The notes: generated by a model from the letters alone, not told the origin. A DNA stretch of 64,000 bases from CALBZG01 sp964486295 (GCA_964486295.1 CAZAMF010000007.1:1-64000), one strand, 5' to 3'. Shown: positions 17,211 through 26,193, counted from the first letter of the stretch. Numbers and translations are program-made.

Positions 17211-19226
17211 TTATCCAACCAGACCGCCGATCGCCACGAAAACGGGTGCAAATACGACAGCAACGATGGTCATCAGTTTGATCAGAATGTTCATTGAAGG
17301 GCCGGCAGTGTCTTTAAACGGATCCCCTACAGTATCTCCAACGACGGCAGCTTTGTGTGCCTCCGATCCTTTGCCTCCGTAATGGCCCTCTTCGATATAC
17401 TTCTTGGCATTGTCCCAGGCGCCCCCCGAATTGGCCATCATCATAGCCAGCAATACACCTGCAGCAAGCGCTCCGCCAAGCATACCGCCCAGCGCCGAAG
17501 GGCCAAGAACAATTCCTACAAGGAGCGGTGCAATAATGGCCAGAAGTCCCGGAGCGATCATTTCGTGAATCGCCGCTTTGGTGGATATATCAACACACCT
17601 TGCATACTGTGGCTTGGAAGTCCCTTCCAAAATGCCTTTGTCCTCACGGAATTGTCTTCTTACTTCATCGATCATCATCGTAGCGGCTTTCCCCACAGAA
17701 TTCATTGTAAGAGCTGCGAACATGAACGGCAGCATTGCGCCTAAGAATAGCCCGATAATGACGATCGGGTCAAGCAAGCTGATGTCTTCGAGGTTGGTTA
17801 CCGTTGCATAGGATGCGAACAATGCAAGAGCAGTCAGAGCCGCACTTCCGATTGCAAAGCCTTTTCCGATAGCCGCGGTTGTGTTTCCCACTGCATCCAG
17901 CTTATCAGTGATCGCTCTGACTTCCTTAGGGAGGCCGCTCATCTCAGCAATTCCGCCTGCATTATCTGCAACGGGTCCGTAAGCATCCACCGCAACCACC
18001 ATACTGGTGGTGGAAAGCATCCCTACCGCAGAGAGCGCAATGCCGTATAGCCCTGCAAACCAATAAGAAAGAAATATAGCAACACATATACAGATAATCG
18101 GCCAGACAGTGGAGAGCATCCCTATCCCGATACCGGATATGATGGTCGTTGCGGATCCTGTCTGTGATTGTTCGGCAATTTTTTTAACTGAACGGTAATC
18201 CCCGGAAGTATAGATTTCTGTGATCTTTCCGATGGCAATGCCGACCACAAGACCGGAGATGATGGCGATTGCATAGTTGTAGCTTCCGAGCATCATTTTC
18301 GACAATACGATGGATGCAATAATAACAAGAATCCCCGATACATAAGTTCCCATGTTCAATGAAGCCGAAGGGTTCGTGTTGTTTCCCCTGACCATAATAA
18401 TGCCTAAAATCGAAGCGATGATACCGATGGCGGATAAAATCAGCGGAAACAAAGCAGCAGTCGTTGCATCAAACATCCCATCAGAATTGATGGCGGCTAC
18501 GGCTGCCAAAGTGATTGCCGACACAATAGAACCTACATAGGACTCAAATAAGTCGGACCCCATTCCTGCGACGTCTCCGACATTGTCTCCGACATTATCG
18601 GCTATAACGGCAGGATTACGCGGGTCATCCTCAGGAATTCCCGCCTCTACCTTGCCCACCAGGTCAGCTCCGACATCCGCCGCTTTTGTATAGATCCCTC
18701 CACCGACGCGGCCAAAAAGAGCCATAGACGAAGCCCCCAGGCTGAATCCTGTTATAACGGAAGCGCTGTCAATTCCCATTACTACGAATATGGTACCGAG
18801 GCCGAGAAGACCAAGCCCCGCTACGCAAAGCCCCAGCACCGATCCCGATCTGAATGCCATTTTCAAGGCTTTCCCCATGCCGGACTCCAATGCGGCGTTT
18901 GCTGTTCTTACATTGCCCTTGGTTGCAACATTCATTCCGAAAAAACCGGCAAGTACTGAAAAAAGTGCGCCGCAGACATAAAGAACTGCTGTCAGCCATC
19001 CGATCGCCAATCCGATCACCAGGAAGCAGACAACAATTACAATGGCCATCGCCTGATACTCCCTCTTCAAAAATGCCATCGCTCCTTCTCTGATATAAGA
19101 CGCAATGTCCTTCATTTTCTGTGACCCCTCGTCTGCCTTTGATACCCATGCAGTAAATGCATAAGCAAAGATGAGTGCGATGATGGCGCAAAGAGGAGCA
19201 ATAAATCCTAATCCTGATGTGCTCAT
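17211..19226 (-). CDS. hppA: Membrane-bound ion-pumping pyrophosphatase, K+-dependent type
   Basis: A 671-residue membrane protein that couples pyrophosphate hydrolysis to H+ or Na+ export. The signature DVGADLVGKVEAG lies near residues 184-196, with the DNVGDNVGD Mg-pyrophosphate site at 210-218. GNTTAA at 447-452 has alanine where K+-independent enzymes have lysine, so it should require K+. Whether it pumps Na+ or H+ cannot be settled by reading. The potassium-uptake operon is its convergent neighbour. AAGGA precedes the ATG by seven bases. A perfect inverted repeat lies only 25 bp upstream of the start. Confidence 0.95.
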   Translation of the reverse strand: MSTSGLGFIAPLCAIIALIFAYAFTAWVSKADEGSQKMKDIASYIREGAMAFLKREYQAMAIVIVVCFLVIGLAIGWLTAVLYVCGALFSVLAGFFGMNVATKGNVRTANAALESGMGKALKMAFRSGSVLGLCVAGLGLLGLGTIFVVMGIDSASVITGFSLGASSMALFGRVGGGIYTKAADVGADLVGKVEAGIPEDDPRNPAVIADNVGDNVGDVAGMGSDLFESYVGSIVSAITLAAVAAINSDGMFDATTAALFPLILSAIGIIASILGIIMVRGNNTNPSASLNMGTYVSGILVIIASIVLSKMMLGSYNYAIAIISGLVVGIAIGKITEIYTSGDYRSVKKIAEQSQTGSATTIISGIGIGMLSTVWPIICICVAIFLSYWFAGLYGIALSAVGMLSTTSMVVAVDAYGPVADNAGGIAEMSGLPKEVRAITDKLDAVGNTTAAIGKGFAIGSAALTALALFASYATVTNLEDISLLDPIVIIGLFLGAMLPFMFAALTMNSVGKAATMMIDEVRRQFREDKGILEGTSKPQYARCVDISTKAAIHEMIAPGLLAIIAPLLVGIVLGPSALGGMLGGALAAGVLLAMMMANSGGAWDNAKKYIEEGHYGGKGSEAHKAAVVGDTVGDPFKDTAGPSMNILIKLMTIVAVVFAPVFVAIGGLVG

Positions 19227-19251
19227 TTCGTGTTCCTTCCCTTTTAATTAT

Positions 19252-19296
19252 CTATTAACACAAAGAGGTGCCATTGGCACCTCTTTGTGTTAATAG
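19252..19296. repeat. Perfect 21-bp inverted repeat between secG and hppA
   Basis: The arms 19252-19272 and 19276-19296 are perfectly complementary around a 3-bp centre. The core AAAGAGGTGCC pairs with GGCACCTCTTT. It may terminate the eno-secG transcript on the minus strand, although the following T run is poor. Because it lies 25 bp before the hppA ATG, it could also form a hairpin in the hppA leader. Confidence 0.85.
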
Positions 19297-19352
19297 CCAA
19301 ATATTAATAAAATTAATAGCAGCAACTTATTTATTCAGACTATGTCAAAGAA

Positions 19353-19586
19353 TTATTCTATAGCTACCAAAGCCAAAGAAATACAGATAAAGCAAGCTGC
19401 TGCGATCTCAGTGATTTTCTGCAGCAAAGCTTCATAACCTTTGCTCTTCTTTTTGCCGAAAAGTTGTTCTGCACCTCCGCCTATCGATCCGGACAATCCT
19501 GCGCTGTTTGCAGATTGAAGCAAAATGCTGGCTATGAGTATTAAGCTCGCGATCGACAGCAGTACCATAAGAACTATTCTTCCCAT
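19353..19586 (-). CDS. secG: Preprotein translocase subunit SecG
   Basis: The small SecYEG subunit that assists protein export. The 77-residue product has two membrane segments (about residues 3-22 and 54-74) joined by the glycine-rich SGSIGGGAEQLFGKKKSKG loop, which is the family hallmark. I start it at ATG 19586 because GGAGG lies six bases upstream. A longer frame from 19646 has no ribosome binding site. Its place at the end of the glycolytic operon after eno is common in Firmicutes. Confidence 0.93.
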   Translation of the reverse strand: MGRIVLMVLLSIASLILIASILLQSANSAGLSGSIGGGAEQLFGKKKSKGYEALLQKITEIAAACFICISLALVAIE

Positions 19587-19705
19587 ACGAAACCTCCCTT
19601 GTACGATTAACTCAATTACATTAACATACCCGGCAATAAAAATCAAGGGTATTTAAGGCAATAGTTGCAGATCGCACCATAATTTCATCTGCTTTATCAG
19701 CAGTT

Positions 19706-20995
19706 CTATTTAATATTGTAGAAAGCGTCCTTGCCCGCATAAATGCCGGAGGATCCCAGCATTTCTTCGAGTCTCAGGAGCTGGTTGTATTTAGCAATCC
19801 GGTCTGTACGTGACAAGCTTCCAGTTTTAATCTGCCCTGCGTTTACCGCTACAACGATATCTGCGATTGTGACGTCTTCGGTCTCGCCGCTCCTGTGTGA
19901 AACCACTGCGCTGTAGCCTGCTTTTTTCGCCATTTCAATTGCATCCAGCGTTTCTGTCAGGGTCCCGATTTGATTGACTTTTATGAGGATCGAGTTCGCA
20001 ACACCCATTTCGATGCCTTGTTTCAGCCGCTGTGTGTTTGTAACAAATAGATCGTCCCCCACAAGCTGAACTTTTTTGCCCAACCTGTCGGTCAAAATTT
20101 TCCAACCTTCCCAGTCATCTTCATCAAGCCCGTCCTCTATCGATATGATCGGGTATTCGCTGACCAGTTTTTCATAGAAATCCACCATTTCCGAAGAGGT
20201 TTTTACGACGCCCTCTCCTTTCATGTTATATACCTTGCTCTTATTATCATAGAATTCGGAGGCGGCAATATCCAGGGCAATTTTGACGTCTTCACCCGGC
20301 TTGTAACCTGCTTTTTCAATTGCCTCGACTATAATCCTGATGGCTTCTTCGTTAGTCTCCAGATTCGGAGCGAATCCGCCTTCGTCACCGACAGCCGTAT
20401 TCAGGCCTCTGGATTTCAGGACCGCCTTCAGGTTATGGAAAATTTCTGCACCCATTCTTAGGGCTTCTCTGAAATTTTCAGCGCCAACAGGCATGATCAT
20501 GAACTCCTGGAAATCCACATTGCTGTCAGCATGCGAACCACCGTTCAGAATATTCATCATCGGAGTTGGCAGCACCTTTGCATTCACGCCGCCCAAGTAT
20601 TGAAAAAGCGGAAGTCCGCAATAGTTTGCAGCGGCATCTGCAGCAGCCAGGGATACACCAAGGATTGCATTTGCTCCTAATTTGCTTTTGTTGGGCGTTC
20701 CGTCCAGATCAATCAGAAGTTGATCAAGCCCAACCTGATCAAGCACGTTATAGCCTATAATTTCCTCAGCAATAATATCATTAACGTTAGAAACAGCTTT
20801 CAGAACACCCTTCCCTAAGTAGCGGCTCTTATCGCCGTCGCGCAGCTCAACGGCTTCATGAATGCCGGTTGAAGCCCCGGAAGGTACGATTGCACTACCA
20901 ACCGTGCCATCTTCAAGATATACCTCTACTTCTACTGTCGGATTGCCTCTTGAGTCAAGCACTTCCCTGGCAATTACATCATCGATAAATGACAT
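19706..20995 (-). CDS. eno: Enolase
   Basis: Converts 2-phosphoglycerate to phosphoenolpyruvate. The 429-residue protein is of standard length, with the N-terminal SRGNPTVEVEV, the GDEGGFAP segment, the SIEDGLDEDDW metal-ligand stretch and the C-terminal SHRSGETED active-site loop. AGGAG lies nine bases upstream of the ATG. It follows tpiA by 63 bp; gpm, which often lies between them, is not present. SecG follows 119 bp later. Confidence 0.97.
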   Translation of the reverse strand: MSFIDDVIAREVLDSRGNPTVEVEVYLEDGTVGSAIVPSGASTGIHEAVELRDGDKSRYLGKGVLKAVSNVNDIIAEEIIGYNVLDQVGLDQLLIDLDGTPNKSKLGANAILGVSLAAADAAANYCGLPLFQYLGGVNAKVLPTPMMNILNGGSHADSNVDFQEFMIMPVGAENFREALRMGAEIFHNLKAVLKSRGLNTAVGDEGGFAPNLETNEEAIRIIVEAIEKAGYKPGEDVKIALDIAASEFYDNKSKVYNMKGEGVVKTSSEMVDFYEKLVSEYPIISIEDGLDEDDWEGWKILTDRLGKKVQLVGDDLFVTNTQRLKQGIEMGVANSILIKVNQIGTLTETLDAIEMAKKAGYSAVVSHRSGETEDVTIADIVVAVNAGQIKTGSLSRTDRIAKYNQLLRLEEMLGSSGIYAGKDAFYNIK

Positions 20996-21058
20996 CTTAT
21001 CATTCTCCTTTCAAACTAATCAGCCGGTCCTATATATTCGTTTTGTTTAAATTATTTT

Positions 21059-21808
21059 TTACCGGTAGTTTATGATATCCATGAGCGTTTCTGGTTTGAG
21101 GCTCGCTCCACCCACCAGGGCCCCGTCGATTTCCGGCATATTCAGAATATCCGCCGCATTATCAGGTTTTACGCTGCCGCCATATTGAATCGTAACCTTT
21201 TCAGATAACCCCCTACTATATAAGTCCGAAATGGTCTTGCGTATGAACCCGCACATTTCATTGGCTTGTTCGGGCGTTGCATTTCTTCCGGTGCCGATTG
21301 CCCATACCGGTTCATAAGCGACTGTTAATACTGATATCTGTTCTTCATTCAAACCGCTTAAATCGGCTTTGATCTGCTTTTCCACCACATCGAACGCTTT
21401 TCCGGCATCTCTTTCATCCAGCACCTCTCCGACACAAAGAATAGGCAATATTCCTGTTTCGAAGCACCTTACGAGTTTTTTGTGACAAGTATCGTCTGTT
21501 TCGCCAAAGTACTGGCGTCTCTCACTATGGCCGATAATACAATACTCTGCTCCTGTCTCCAATAACATCGATGCTGATATCTCTCCCGTAAAAGCCCCTT
21601 CTTTTTCATAATGCATATTCTGTGCGCCGACTTTTATCGGTGTGCCCTTAAAGCTGGAAGTCAATGCCGCCAACTGCGTGTAGGGCGCGCAAATCGCCAC
21701 ATTTATATCGGTTCTGTTAAACAGCTTTTTGAAATGCTCTGCAAACTCCAGCGCTTCAGCTGTTGTCTTAAACATTTTCCAGTTGCCCGCAATAAATTTA
21801 GTCCTCAT
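21059..21808 (-). CDS. tpiA: Triosephosphate isomerase
   Basis: Interconverts dihydroxyacetone phosphate and glyceraldehyde 3-phosphate. The 249-residue TIM barrel has the N-terminal GNWKM with catalytic lysine, IIGHSERR with the histidine, AYEPVWAIGTG with the catalytic glutamate, and QYGGSVKPDN for phosphate binding. AGGAG precedes the ATG. It is 9 bp downstream of pgk in the glycolytic operon. Confidence 0.97.
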   Translation of the reverse strand: MRTKFIAGNWKMFKTTAEALEFAEHFKKLFNRTDINVAICAPYTQLAALTSSFKGTPIKVGAQNMHYEKEGAFTGEISASMLLETGAEYCIIGHSERRQYFGETDDTCHKKLVRCFETGILPILCVGEVLDERDAGKAFDVVEKQIKADLSGLNEEQISVLTVAYEPVWAIGTGRNATPEQANEMCGFIRKTISDLYSRGLSEKVTIQYGGSVKPDNAADILNMPEIDGALVGGASLKPETLMDIINYR

Positions 21809-21817
21809 CTCAAACTC

Positions 21818-23002
21818 CTATTTATTCTGTAGAACAGCAATGCCCGGAAGCGGTCTCCCTTCCAGAAATTCAAGAGAGGCTCCCCCGCCGGTGGAAATAT
21901 GGGTCATTTTATCGGAAAGGCCGAATTGCTCCACTGCTGCCGCTGAATCCCCTCCGCCAATGATCGTCAGTGCATTGGATTCCGCCATGGCCATTGCGAT
22001 TCTCAATGTTCCTGTGGCGAAATTCGGGATTTCAAATACCCCCATCGGGCCGTTCCATAGAATGGTGCTGGCTTTTGCGATTTCTGCCGTAAATAAATCG
22101 ATACTCTTTGGCCCGATATCAAGCCCCATCATGTCATCCGGTATATTTTCCCTGTCGCATATGCAGGTTTCAGAATCGTTGCTGAATTCTTTCGCGCACA
22201 CGGTGTCCAAAGGCAGGAGCAGCCTTGTGCCGAGTTCCACCGCTTTCAGGAGTATTCTCTTCGCCAAGTCGATGCCATCTTCATCCACGATTGATTTTCC
22301 GACTGGATATCCGAATGCTTTGAAAAAAGTGTAGGACATCCCTCCGCCAATAATCAGGGTATCCACTTTATTTAAGAGATTTTCGATGACCGGTATCTTG
22401 TCTTTTACTTTAGCACCGCCCAAAATTGCAATGAAAGGTCGCTTTGGGTTTTCAATAGCCTTCCCCAGGAATGCAACTTCTTTTTCGATCAGAAAACCCG
22501 ATACGGCAGGGAGGTATTCCGCTATCCCCGATATGGAAGCATGATCCCGGTGGGCCGTTCCGAACGCATCGTTAACATAGATGTCCGCCAGGGATGCGAG
22601 GGTCTTTGAAAAGCCCGGATCCTTTATGGATTCAAGCGGACTGAATCTGACGTTTTCCAGGAGCATGACATCTCCTGGTGCCAGCCCGGCAGCTGCGTCT
22701 TTGACCTGCTGATCTACCACTTCAGGTGAACTGATGAACTTGACCGGTCTTCCTAATAATTCTGATAGCTTTTCGGCTACCGGCTTCAGACTGTATTTCA
22801 AATCGGCCTGACCATCCGGGCGGCCTAAATGAGACATTAATATTATTTTAGCTCCCTGATCTGCTAAATAATCGATCGTTGGCAAAGCAGCTTTAATCCT
22901 GCTGTCATCAGTGATCACGCCGTTCTCCATCGGAACATTGAAATCACAACGTACGATTACTTTTTTCCCGGAAACATCAATATCTCTGATTGTCTTTTTC
23001 AT
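21818..23002 (-). CDS. pgk: Phosphoglycerate kinase
   Basis: Makes ATP from 1,3-bisphosphoglycerate. The 394-residue two-domain protein has RCDFNVPMENG near residues 18-28, SHLGRPDG, the FAILGGAKVKDKI-like segment and the C-terminal GGGDSAAAVE and STGGGASLE nucleotide loops. GGGAG lies upstream of the ATG. The gap-pgk-tpiA-eno order is the usual Firmicute one minus gpmI. Confidence 0.97.
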   Translation of the reverse strand: MKKTIRDIDVSGKKVIVRCDFNVPMENGVITDDSRIKAALPTIDYLADQGAKIILMSHLGRPDGQADLKYSLKPVAEKLSELLGRPVKFISSPEVVDQQVKDAAAGLAPGDVMLLENVRFSPLESIKDPGFSKTLASLADIYVNDAFGTAHRDHASISGIAEYLPAVSGFLIEKEVAFLGKAIENPKRPFIAILGGAKVKDKIPVIENLLNKVDTLIIGGGMSYTFFKAFGYPVGKSIVDEDGIDLAKRILLKAVELGTRLLLPLDTVCAKEFSNDSETCICDRENIPDDMMGLDIGPKSIDLFTAEIAKASTILWNGPMGVFEIPNFATGTLRIAMAMAESNALTIIGGGDSAAAVEQFGLSDKMTHISTGGGASLEFLEGRPLPGIAVLQNK

Positions 23003-23034
23003 TTTTTTACTCCCGCTGGTATTAAATATATTTT

Positions 23035-24048
23035 TTAGAGTCCTTTATTGATGATGTATTCCATCAGATCCACTGCCCTGTTTGAATATCCCCATTCATT
23101 GTCGTACCAGGACAGGATTTTTACCATATTCCCTTCGATGACCATGGTTGACAACGCATCTATCGTGGAAGAAACAGGATCGCCTTTGAAATCGACAGAC
23201 ACCAACGGTTCATCAGTATAAGCCAAAATACCTTTCAGCTTGGTTTCAGTTGCGTTCTTCAAAACTGCATTGACTTCTTCCGCCGTGGTTTCTCTTTTGA
23301 CTTCGAAAACGATATCGACCAGGGAAACCGCAGGGGTCGGGACCCTGATAGCCATTCCGTTTAATTTGCCTTTGAGCTGCGGCAGCACCAGCGCAACTGC
23401 CTTGGCAGCACCGGTCGTGGTTGGTATCATGGATATGCCGGCTGCCCTGGCTCTTCTTAAATCTGTATGCGGAAGGTCCAGGATCTTCTGATCATTTGTG
23501 TAAGAATGGATCGTTGTCATGAGGCCCCGCTGGATGCCGAACTCCTCATCAATAATTTTTGCGAAAGGCGCAAGACAATTCGTCGTGCATGAAGCATTTG
23601 AAAGGACATGGTGTTGTGACGGGTCATATTTGTCCTCATTGACACCCATCACGATTGTGATATCCTCGTCGGTTGCCGGTGCCGATATCACTACCTTTTT
23701 AGTTCCGGCCGCCATATGCTTTTCTGCATCGGACTTTTTAGTAAATAAACCGGTGGATTCCAGTACGACTTCGACTCCCAACTCACCCCATGGGATTTCA
23801 GCCGGGTCCTTTTTCGCATAGATTTTTATTTCTTTTCCATTGACAATGATGGAGCTTTCAGTGGATTCCACTGTCCCCTCAAATTTACCGAAGCAGCTGT
23901 CATATTTCAACAGATGCGCCAGCGTGGCCGGTGTGGTCAAATCGTTGATTGCCACAACCTCAAAATTGCAGTCCTCTCTGCCGACGGCGATTTTGAAGGC
24001 ATTTCTTCCTATCCTTCCAAACCCGTTGATCCCTACTTTAGTCTTCAT
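23035..24048 (-). CDS. gap: Glyceraldehyde-3-phosphate dehydrogenase, type I
   Basis: NAD-linked glycolytic GAPDH. The 337-residue protein has GINGFGRIGR at residues 6-15, Asp36 in the NAD-favouring position after AIN, and the catalytic Cys154 in SNASCTTNCLAP. I start it at ATG 24048 with GGGAGGG just upstream. The frame reaches an ATG at 24087, but that lacks a ribosome binding site and homology. It follows rpoN by 59 bp, and no cggR-like repressor gene lies between them. Confidence 0.97.
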   Translation of the reverse strand: MKTKVGINGFGRIGRNAFKIAVGREDCNFEVVAINDLTTPATLAHLLKYDSCFGKFEGTVESTESSIIVNGKEIKIYAKKDPAEIPWGELGVEVVLESTGLFTKKSDAEKHMAAGTKKVVISAPATDEDITIVMGVNEDKYDPSQHHVLSNASCTTNCLAPFAKIIDEEFGIQRGLMTTIHSYTNDQKILDLPHTDLRRARAAGISMIPTTTGAAKAVALVLPQLKGKLNGMAIRVPTPAVSLVDIVFEVKRETTAEEVNAVLKNATETKLKGILAYTDEPLVSVDFKGDPVSSTIDALSTMVIEGNMVKILSWYDNEWGYSNRAVDLMEYIINKGL

Positions 24049-24107
24049 ATGGATTCCCTCCCGCTTAATGAATAGCGAATATAACATATATTAACAGTCC
24101 TTACTGT

Positions 24108-25496
24108 TTAGTACCTTCTCCTTTTTGAAGATGACAGGATTCCCATTTCATCCCTGTATTTCGCTACAGTTCTCCTGGATATGTCGATGCCCTTTTCCTG
24201 CAGCAGACTTACCATATCCTGATCGCTCTTCGGTGATTTGGGATCTTCCGATTCTACCATCTCCCGAATGAAAGACTTGACGCCCATCGAAGAGATGTTT
24301 TCATCGTTTCCGCTTTCGCAATCACTTTTTGATACTCCGCTTTTGAAAAAATATTTCAGTTCGAAAACGCCTCTCGGGGTTTCCATATACTTGCCGTTGA
24401 TTGATCTGCTTACCGTCGATTCGTGAATTTCGACTTCCTCTGCTATTTGCTTCAGCGTAAGCGGTCTCAGGGATTTCGGGCCTTCCTCGAAGAATCCCTG
24501 CTGGTATTTAACAATCGCGGACGCCACATTAAAAATCGTATTTTTCCTCTGATCAATGCTTTTGATCAGCCAAAGCGCAGAATTCACTTTTTTTGCAAGG
24601 TATTTTGCAAGATCAGGATCTTTTTCCGCCTCCTCCTGAAGCTTGCCGTAATAGGAGCCCAGCATGAGCCTCGGTACACTGACTTCATTCATCATGACCA
24701 TATACTGCCCGTCAACTTTTTCAACGACAATGTCCGGGATGATATACTGGGAATCATATCCCTCCGAGAACTGCCTGCCGGGTTTCGGCTCCAGCTTCCT
24801 GATGATATCGGCGATTTCCTGTATTTTTTGTACCGTGACGCCCAAAGCTTTAGCAATATTGCTGATTTTATTGGATCCCAATTCTTCTAGATAATCTCTG
24901 ATTACGGTTTCCGTTAAATAATAGTCTTCTATAGCTGCAGCATCTTTTCCGGTTTCCTCGAATTCCTTAATGATTGTGCCCAATTGAATCAGCAGACATT
25001 CTTTCAGGTTTCTGGCACATACGCCTACCGGATCAAATCCCTGAATGATTTCTATGGTTCTTCGTACTTTTTCTGATGTGGTTCCGAGGTTCTCTGCGAT
25101 TTCCTCCTCTGCCATGGTTAAATAGCCATTTTCGTCCAGCGCTTCGATGATATAGCGCCCGCGTTCTCTGCATTTTTCCTTCAAACCGGCAGTCTCCAGC
25201 TGAAACAGCAGATGTTCTGCCAAAGTTTCTTTTTTCGCTGCGGCATATTTTTCCATAGGAAAATCAACGGACTCATTGTTATCATTGAATCCGCTTATAC
25301 GAGCGACGGTGACACTGGAAAATCTGTCCGTGCTTTCGGGAGACATCTCCATTACCGGGTTGGAAAGCAGCTCTTCCTGAACATATTCGTCCAGTTCCTG
25401 AGTATTGAACTGCAATATGCGAATAGCCTGTATCAGGTCCGGTGTCATCACCAGTTTTTGAACTTGTTCTATTGTCTGTTCATATGAAAATTTCAT
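24108..25496 (-). CDS. rpoN: RNA polymerase sigma-54 factor (SigL)
   Basis: Sigma-54 directs RNA polymerase to -12/-24 promoters that need an activator ATPase. The 462-residue product has the short activator-interacting region at the N-terminus (QKLVMTPDLIQAIRILQ, near residues 13-29), the core-binding domain, and the C-terminal RpoN box SRRTVAKYRDEMG near residues 439-451. The start at the N-terminal MKFS is fixed by homology. No Shine-Dalgarno is present there. A perfect extended -10 TGGTATAAT ends only six bases before the ATG, so the message is probably leaderless. It heads the glycolytic genes. Confidence 0.95.
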   Translation of the reverse strand: MKFSYEQTIEQVQKLVMTPDLIQAIRILQFNTQELDEYVQEELLSNPVMEMSPESTDRFSSVTVARISGFNDNNESVDFPMEKYAAAKKETLAEHLLFQLETAGLKEKCRERGRYIIEALDENGYLTMAEEEIAENLGTTSEKVRRTIEIIQGFDPVGVCARNLKECLLIQLGTIIKEFEETGKDAAAIEDYYLTETVIRDYLEELGSNKISNIAKALGVTVQKIQEIADIIRKLEPKPGRQFSEGYDSQYIIPDIVVEKVDGQYMVMMNEVSVPRLMLGSYYGKLQEEAEKDPDLAKYLAKKVNSALWLIKSIDQRKNTIFNVASAIVKYQQGFFEEGPKSLRPLTLKQIAEEVEIHESTVSRSINGKYMETPRGVFELKYFFKSGVSKSDCESGNDENISSMGVKSFIREMVESEDPKSPKSDQDMVSLLQEKGIDISRRTVAKYRDEMGILSSSKRRRY

Positions 25497-25502
25497 GCAA
25501 TT

Positions 25503-25511
25503 ATTATACCA
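25503..25511 (-). promoter_or_regulatory. Extended -10 promoter of rpoN (predicted leaderless)
   Basis: On the minus strand TGG is directly followed by TATAAT (25503-25508). The -35 region (TTCCAA, 18 bp upstream) is weak, as is usual with an extended -10. Six bases separate the -10 from the rpoN ATG, which places +1 at the A of the start codon. Confidence 0.65.
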
Positions 25512-25551
25512 TATGGGCTGAAGATTTTGGAATTTTTTTATAGCCTGTCTA

Positions 25552-26022
25552 TTATAAAAGATTCGGGAATTCCATCTGTCTTAGTGCCTCAAACAACACG
25601 ATATTGACTGAATTGGCCAGGTTGAGTGAACGGAGCCTGGTATCCGGACTCATTGGGATCCGGATCGTTCTGTCCTGATGCTGTTCGATCAGATCCCTGG
25701 GCAATCCCGAGGTTTCTTTTCCGAACAGGATCATGTCCTCGTCCTTATATTTTACATCTGTGTATATCTTTGTACCTTTTGTAGTAGCAAGGTAGAAGTT
25801 TCTTCCTGGATATTCACCGAAGAACGCCTCCAGGTTTTTATGCACCCGGACATCAACAAACTTCCAATAGTCCAGGCCGGCTCTTTTTAGATACTTATCG
25901 TCAATGGAAAAGCCAAGTGGTTCGACAAGATGTAAAATTGTTCCCGTTGCGGCACATGACCGCGCGATATTTCCGGTATTGGGCGGAATTTCCGGTTCTA
26001 CTAATACGACATGAAGCGCCAT
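25552..26022 (-). CDS. trmL: tRNA (cytidine/uridine-34 2'-O)-methyltransferase TrmL
   Basis: A 156-residue SPOUT methyltransferase of the TrmL/CspR type, which methylates the wobble ribose of tRNA-Leu isoacceptors. The N-terminal LVEPEIPPNTGNIARSCAAT, the ILFGKETSGLP-like glycine-rich loop and the C-terminal SLNLANSVNIVLFEALRQ make up the trefoil-knot SAM site. The ribosome binding site is weak. A TATAAT at 26094-26099 with a poor -35 lies about 70 bp upstream on the minus strand. It is divergent from hom and followed by rpoN. Confidence 0.9.
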   Translation of the reverse strand: MALHVVLVEPEIPPNTGNIARSCAATGTILHLVEPLGFSIDDKYLKRAGLDYWKFVDVRVHKNLEAFFGEYPGRNFYLATTKGTKIYTDVKYKDEDMILFGKETSGLPRDLIEQHQDRTIRIPMSPDTRLRSLNLANSVNIVLFEALRQMEFPNLL

Positions 26023-26141
26023 ATCCGATCGCTCACTTTCCCGTTCATAATCATTTCATTCAATCATTTTTTATATGCGTTAACATGCGCTATATTATAT
26101 TACTTTGATCATAAAATATAAAGCTGTTTATCCGTATTCCC

Positions 26142-26156
26142 AATTTTCGAAAAATA
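26142..26156. promoter_or_regulatory. Possible CodY box upstream of hom
   Basis: AATTTTCGAAAAATA matches 12 of 15 positions of AATTTTCWGAAAATT. It lies 8 bp upstream of the hom -35 element. Hom is a CodY target in some Firmicutes. The AT-rich context makes this tentative. Confidence 0.35.
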
Positions 26157-26164
26157 TGAAATAA

Positions 26165-26193
26165 GTGACTTTTTGATTAAACTGTTATATAAT
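26165..26193 (+). promoter_or_regulatory. Promoter of hom
   Basis: -35 GTGACT (26165-26170), 17-bp spacer and perfect -10 TATAAT (26188-26193). The predicted start is about 25 bp before the hom ATG. Confidence 0.6.

Noticed and set aside
21729..22334. A 201-residue plus-strand frame across tpiA and pgk
   Set aside because: It spans two well-defined glycolytic genes on the other strand and has no start signal.
24093..24108. Small dyad with 6-bp arms at the end of rpoN as a terminator
   Set aside because: The stem is short and AT-rich with no following T run, so a terminator call is not supported.
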